DNA of 64,000 nt, taken from Cryoendolithus antarcticus (lineage: Eukaryota > Ascomycota > Dothideomycetes > Cladosporiales > Cladosporiaceae). Positions 59,401 to 64,000 of this stretch are shown one piece after another. Position 1 is the stretch's first letter; each line of letters opens with the position of its first letter. Below the pieces are notes generated by a model. That model was not told where the DNA came from and searched no databases. It saw only the letters and a list, made by a program, of their open reading frames with translations. The DNA lies in NCBI GenBank assembly GCA_002077065.1, contig NAJO01000006.1, forward strand, positions 992,001 through 1,056,000, read 5' to 3'. A program made the position numbers and the translations under genes.

Positions 59401-59942
59401 TGGTAAAACGACTGCCTCTGAGCTCGCGAGGCTCGGCGCAAAGGTAGCCATTGGTACCCAGAATCTCCTCACAGGCGCAGAAGGCTTGCTATCTCCGGCC
59501 TCTACTTCTTACCCTGCACGCCGCGGTTCGCCGATCGGAGACTGGAATGGCGATGAAGAAGCCACCGACCGCGAAGCTCGCGCCTACTCTGCTTACGCCG
59601 ATCAGCCTCTCAACGTCTTCGCTGGTCTCAAGTCCGCTCGACGGCATCTCGAGCACGACCTGCTGACCGCCAGGGATGCTTTCATTGCAGTCCAGGGTGA
59701 GGTGCTGGAGAGCTCTGGGCCGGCTTCGGCTGCCGCGGCGGTGGCGAGACGTGCGCCCACTGTGATATTGCGGCCAGTCATTGGCGTTAGTAGAGCTGTT
59801 GGGACTGCTTTGCTGGGCGTTAGCAATCAGGTTGATCGCGGAGGAATCAAGCGGATGGATGATGTGAGTGGTGCCCTATTAATTCCCTCACTCGCGAGGA
59901 TCATGTTACTGACTATCATCGCAGAAGTACAAGCGTCGCTAG
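53465..59942 (+). CDS. ATG2: autophagy-related protein 2 (lipid-transfer protein)
   Basis: Two exons, 53465-59863 and 59925-59942, give 2,138 aa. The last intron is 61 nt. Its removal gives the usual basic end MDDKYKRR; without it the frame would run on into a hydrophobic artefact to 59983. The N-terminus (MSSWIPTSIQKRLLRYAITRFGIL) is the chorein-type lipid-entry domain. A long disordered Ser/Pro/His-rich region spans about 230-680. The ATG2 C-terminal domain is recognisable from QLDYKPKKIDY, GLQGFDPLHKTLNDIWSPDV to AIPIREYKKDGRIVRSIQKG, here in fragments. ATG2 forms a rod that moves phospholipids from the ER to the growing phagophore with Atg9 and Atg18. It is the largest gene in the window. 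Confidence 0.96.
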
Positions 59943-60787
59943 CATGGGATGTACAGTACATCAGCCTATTCGCGAAGAGATGATGGCGACACCCTTTGCA
60001 TGTCGGTGCCAGTGACAGTAGGATACTCAGTAAGCAAGCAAGTAAGAGCATACATTATAAGTAGGATGTCGTGTAGCGCCGCAAATCTCCCTCATCGCAA
60101 GACGACTTCACGAGTGTGACTCTCATCTGTTCCTTACATGCTTGAGCCGTGCATCTTCTCCAAGCCCATCCACCAGGACAAAACTCGATGAAAAAGGTGA
60201 AGTGAAGCACCGCCCCCACCAGAGTAATCGGAATCGAATTATACCTCCCCTTCAAACCCGAGATCCACGTAGGACCCCGATTCATGAAGGGGAAGGCACG
60301 CCGCGTATTGCACTAAAGTGATCGCACCGAAGTGCACACAATCTCCGCACCGGCTCCCATAGCCCCCTGCCAATTGCTCAAGAGGTAGGCTGAAATTTCT
60401 GATGCCAAAGTGCAGCCATGGGTACCATGGTAGGCCCTCGCGGGCAGTGAGTCAGAGCTCGTTGCGTGCGTCTTCTTGCGAAGGGCTTGCGGTGAGGGTG
60501 ACTGTGGAAGGTGAAGATTACTCCGAATTTCTCATTTGCCTTGTTGACGAGCACGAGGCGGGTCTGTGTGGGAGCAAAGAAACGCAGCGGTAGTGGGGAC
60601 GGTGCTTGGAGAAGAAGAGGGAAGGGAATGAATGGTCGGTGTGAACAATTTGAAGTCCAGGACGGAAGACGGAGTAATAATGATCCGGGAGTGGTGACTT
60701 GCCTCAGTCTTGTATGAGTGCCTCACGACGACAGCAGCCCAGTTTGTGAACCAAATGAAGGTGACAGTGGACAATCGTTCGAGTGTA
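59943..60787. other. intergenic region between convergent genes
   Basis: About 0.85 kb without a gene. The short frames do not resemble proteins, and I saw no repeat or RNA gene. Confidence 0.55.
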
Positions 60788-61639
60788 CTACTTGTTGATG
60801 ATGCTATCGACGTCCCTTTCCAATGCATACATCATGTCAGTCCTCATGGTGTACTTCACACCCTGTACAACATCCTCCCCACTGTGTAGCAAATTCCGAT
60901 GCTGAAAAATCAGCACCCTCCCAGCCTCGGGCTCGACATTTAGTCTCTCGCCCTCATATCGCATAGAATGAAAAGCTGTTTCGCCTCCTACCAGTCCAGC
61001 TGGACCAACCTCGAGTCGCTCTTCTGGGCTCATGCCCTGGAGCACCTCTGGTGGCGGCAGCCCTGTGTCATTGAGATACAGATGCATGGTCATGTAGCTA
61101 CGCTCCTTCCGGTCTGGCGTCTCGTACGTCCCATCGCAGTGCTCCTTGAAGTATTCGCCGCCAATGTACTTCAAGAACCTCATCCTCTCGTTTGGCCGTG
61201 TCAATACCCAGACCTCATTCCTCTGACTGGGTCCAGTGCCAGTGATTTTGGGGCGATGCTCAAGACGGAGTATCTCGCTTACTTCGGCCAAGTCTTTCAC
61301 CCTCTCCCAGACCCTCGATGCCACATCTTGCGAGTCCCAGATGATGCGCCCGCACTTGCGCACATCCTCGTACATCTTCTGCCTACCGCCGCCGACATTG
61401 ACCATCGCTCGTTCCCAGCCAGTGTTCGGTGCCGTTGCTTCGGCTGCGCGCAGTAAGGCGCGACACTCTTCGTGGGTGAGAACATTGTCGATGATGACAG
61501 CGTACAGGTGCTGGTACTCTGAGAGTGCTGTCTTGCTGAAGTCTATCCGATTGGCTTTTATATCTGGGCGTGGACCTTGGAGGAAGTCCGGAGGTAAATC
61601 AGGTGCCGGAGCAAGCTGACTCTCGGCGGTGTCGGCCAT
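60788..61639 (-). CDS. prolyl-4-hydroxylase-like 2OG-Fe(II) oxygenase
   Basis: Single exon, 283 aa from the ATG at 61639. The frame extends upstream to a GTG at 61705, which I reject as a start. The double-stranded beta-helix motif is visible: His and Asp in FKEHCDGTYE, distal His in LLHSGEDV and the 2-oxoglutarate Arg in YTMRTDMMY. Between them lies LVGGETAF, the usual GGETxF segment of P4H-type domains. The protein has no signal or membrane segment, so it resembles small cytosolic fungal oxygenases rather than collagen hydroxylases. The substrate is unknown. It diverges from the SPRY gene. Confidence 0.92.
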   Translation of the reverse strand: MADTAESQLAPAPDLPPDFLQGPRPDIKANRIDFSKTALSEYQHLYAVIIDNVLTHEECRALLRAAEATAPNTGWERAMVNVGGGRQKMYEDVRKCGRIIWDSQDVASRVWERVKDLAEVSEILRLEHRPKITGTGPSQRNEVWVLTRPNERMRFLKYIGGEYFKEHCDGTYETPDRKERSYMTMHLYLNDTGLPPPEVLQGMSPEERLEVGPAGLVGGETAFHSMRYEGERLNVEPEAGRVLIFQHRNLLHSGEDVVQGVKYTMRTDMMYALERDVDSIINK

Positions 61640-62215
61640 GGTGATCCTATGTGTGTAATGTACAGTGTAGCTGCTGAGGAGTAGAAGAGACAGTATGAAA
61701 GGCACATGGGAATATACCTCTGATGTGACTGTGATCCTTACCGCTGATGCCTATTGCTGCGCCAAATACCGGTGACTCTTGGGTTGCGCAGCATTGCTTC
61801 ACTACAACGGCCGACCATGCAATAGTTGTTCGTAGACGGGGCCATCGCCGCAGCGCCGCAGACTAGCTTGCGCGTTGGGAGTGTGCATCGCATGTGAAGA
61901 CGATTGTGTCGGAAGGAATGAAGACGTGAACAGCCATGGAGCTTCACTCTGCGCTTGGCGAAGCAGGCACCTGATTCGCTGTTTCCACGTCATACTTCGC
62001 CTCTTCCACTATACACGAGAGAACCGACGACTGCGCCTCATTGGGTGATCATAATCGCCCGTCGCCCACACTGCATAGCCCCCGCTCACCATTCCCCATC
62101 TCCTGTAATTTTGATCGATAGGCCTTGTCCAAGTATTGAGAGACTGCTTGACCTGACCTAGTTTGACTCGATTCGTTCATTGGATCGGTCTACCGAAGCC
62201 TACTTGACGAGTGTA
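61640..62215. other. divergent intergenic region
   Basis: About 0.58 kb between the oxygenase and SPRY-protein starts. It should contain both promoters. No recognisable element was seen. Confidence 0.55.
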
Positions 62216-63466
62216 ATGAGTGAAAAGTATCAGCCCCCAGGAGGACCACCTCCAGGGTATGAACCACAACGACCGGCTGCTACAAGCAACTATGGGTCAA
62301 ACAACCCGTTCCGCAACGGGCAGGCACAGCAGCATCAATCGATGAGCGATCAACCGCCAAGCTATCAGGCACCCCAAGGCCCGCCACCTCAATGGAACGA
62401 TCAAAAGCGTGCCGGACCAGAGGACGGTTATCGCCCTCCCCCAGGACCACCGCCGGCGATGCAAGGGTCTCATTCTGGCTATCAACCACCCCAAGGGCCC
62501 CCTCCATCGTTCGCTGGCGGCGACTATGAAGCACCACCAGGGCCCCCGCCTTCACATTCGAGCAAGGGCAATGAGCATGCACCGCCGCCTGGTCCTCCTC
62601 CTATGCAGAATTCCAGCGAGCCAGCTCCACCACCCTACGACCCCTGGATGGCTGTGCCAGACAATGCCCTTCTGCCTCCTCCACCCTCATTCAAGCAGGA
62701 CACATCGCCCACCGCAAACGCAGATTACGATGATGCAACTCGTGGTCATACCTGGATCCGCAATAACCCTTTGTGGCAACCCAGACAGCACGACCAGCAG
62801 ACCCTCACTCGCATAAGCTACGGCGATGTCCGTCTCACGACCCCACCGAACACCAAGAACGTCTCTCTTGAATCGCGTCGCCCGGGTCAAACTCACATTC
62901 GCACAACTTCGAAATGCACAGATACTATCTTCCTATCAGACATACCCGTCTACGCTGCACTGAGTGACAATCCACTCATGACAGAACGGGCGAAGACGGT
63001 GTACTTCGAGATCCAAGTCCTCGCCATGGGCTCCAACATACCCGGTTCTGGCGACGCTGGCATAGCCATCGGCTTCGTCGCACCTCCATACCCCAGCTGG
63101 CGTCTTCCTGGCTGGCATCGCGCCTCACTCGGCGTACATGGAGACGACGGACGAAGGTACGTTGACGACTCGTATGGTGGCAAAGACTTCACGCATGCGT
63201 TTCGTAGAGGCGATGTAGTAGGCATTGGCATGCACTACCAGATTCCCTTCCAGGCGGGCGGAAAGCCAAGGTGTGAGGTGTTCTACACGAGGAACGGGAA
63301 GAGGGAAGGCAGCTGGGATCTGCATGAGGAGCGGGATCGGGATCAGGAGGAAGGTGACGTGACGGGACTGGAGGGCGAGAATGATCTGCTCGCTGCTGTG
63401 GGTTGCTTTGGTGGAGTAGAGTTTGAGGCGAGGTTCAAGAGGGAGGAGTGGAAGTTCAGTCCCTGA
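62216..63466 (+). CDS. proline-rich SPRY-domain protein
   Basis: Single exon, 416 aa from the ATG at 62216. The frame runs upstream only to a TTG. Residues 1-150 are built of repeated Pro-Gly units (PPGGPPPGYEP, APQGPPPQW, PPPGPPPAMQ, PPQGPPPSF, PPGPPPSH, PPPGPPPMQ), followed by a PPPY motif in APPPYDPW. Residues about 210-410 are a SPRY domain with YFEIQVLAMG, AGIAIGFVAPPYPSWRLPGWHRASLGVHGDDGRRY in fragments, GDVVGIGMHY and VFYTRNGKREG. Fungal Ssh4/Ear1 proteins combine SPRY with PPxY motifs that recruit the Rsp5 ubiquitin ligase for membrane-protein sorting. This one lacks their membrane anchor, so an adaptor role is an inference. Confidence 0.88.
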   Translation: MSEKYQPPGGPPPGYEPQRPAATSNYGSNNPFRNGQAQQHQSMSDQPPSYQAPQGPPPQWNDQKRAGPEDGYRPPPGPPPAMQGSHSGYQPPQGPPPSFAGGDYEAPPGPPPSHSSKGNEHAPPPGPPPMQNSSEPAPPPYDPWMAVPDNALLPPPPSFKQDTSPTANADYDDATRGHTWIRNNPLWQPRQHDQQTLTRISYGDVRLTTPPNTKNVSLESRRPGQTHIRTTSKCTDTIFLSDIPVYAALSDNPLMTERAKTVYFEIQVLAMGSNIPGSGDAGIAIGFVAPPYPSWRLPGWHRASLGVHGDDGRRYVDDSYGGKDFTHAFRRGDVVGIGMHYQIPFQAGGKPRCEVFYTRNGKREGSWDLHEERDRDQEEGDVTGLEGENDLLAAVGCFGGVEFEARFKREEWKFSP

Positions 63467-64000
63467 GATGCGTGATAAAGTGGGACATTCGTGCATCTTG
63501 TTGGTTCCTGGGCGTGTGTATCTAAACGTCAAGCACTCACTACCATAGCCTAAATCTGACGAAGTCTATGAGAGACATGCTTAGCGAAGTTCATCGTCAC
63601 GAGTATCGCAGTCTCGCTTCACCTGTCAAGAAAGTTTGCAGCAGATTCCCTGTCCTTTGAACTTCCTCGTTGGAAGTCTATGGTAGTGCAAAGCACAGCT
63701 GACTTGCATGACATATGTGGGATTCTCCAGGACTACTCCGCTATGCTCAATCAAACAGTGGAGGTGCCAGTTGATGGGAGTGATCTCTCCTTTTCACCCT
63801 GCAGGGCGAGGTTGAGTAACACATGTAGCGAATATGCAGCATACTGACGAGGCTTAAATCATTGCGGAAGTATGTACAGCAACGCCTGCAAAGCTTCAAC
63901 AATTCGCCTGCCCCAGACGCAAACCCACATTCATTCGATTCATTCATGGCCTCCCACCCCAGGTCACAAAGCTGAAACCCTCTACTCTAGAGAGCCCCGC
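63467..64000. other. right-edge non-coding stretch
   Basis: 3' flank of the SPRY gene. Nothing further can be supported before the window ends. Confidence 0.55.

Overview
The window is nuclear DNA of a filamentous ascomycete (Pezizomycotina), most likely a melanised Dothideomycete. The evidence is short introns (mostly 49-60 nt with GT..AG ends and CTRAC-like branch points), a scytalone dehydratase of the DHN-melanin pathway, a cerato-platanin, an AbaA-type TEA factor, and a large block with the exhaustive CpA-to-TpA signature of repeat-induced point mutation (RIP). Genes were assembled by hand from reading frames, splice sites and known family sequences. Where exons are listed, their lengths add up to an intact frame.

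Left arm (1-22.3 kb): CSN12/PCID2 (-) and ribosomal protein eL20 (+) share a divergent promoter. Then come a frameshifted amidohydrolase (-), scytalone dehydratase (+), a six-exon conserved protein of unknown function (-), a three-RRM Csx1/Nam8-type RNA-binding protein (-), 14-3-3 (-), cerato-platanin (-), an unknown 243-aa protein (+), a CorA-like membrane transporter (+), Ran GTPase (+) and an HSL-type esterase (-).

Middle (22.34-36.0 kb): a 13.65-kb insertion bounded by 30-bp inverted repeats (29/30 identical) and an 8-bp direct repeat. Its old body has almost no CA or TG dinucleotides but keeps CpG. Reading through RIP-type stops reveals a DDE integrase-like transposase relic. A solo LTR (target duplication TAGAG) and a complete 6,500-bp Ty3/Gypsy element (target duplication GGTAC) are nested in it. 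The Gypsy element also carries a spliced coding relic on the opposite strand, between integrase and 3' LTR.

Right arm (36-64 kb): aldehyde dehydrogenase (+), AbaA/TEC1-type TEA factor with a GC-AG intron (-), MRD1 (-) diverging from LC8 dynein light chain (+), a Trk K+ transporter (+), a single-pass membrane protein (+), ADGF/CECR1-type adenosine deaminase (-), ATG2 (+), a prolyl-4-hydroxylase-like oxygenase (-) and a SPRY protein with proline-rich repeats (+). The unusually long MRD1 intron appears to hold a C/D-box snoRNA whose guide is complementary to a conserved 25S rRNA segment.

Most genes are housekeeping: ribosome production (eL20, MRD1 and its putative snoRNA), nuclear transport (Ran), autophagy (ATG2), signalling (14-3-3), motors (LC8) and ion transport (Trk, CorA-like). 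Lifestyle genes (melanin, cerato-platanin, conidiation regulator) are scattered singly. I see no secondary-metabolite cluster, CRISPR array, rRNA gene or convincing tRNA gene.
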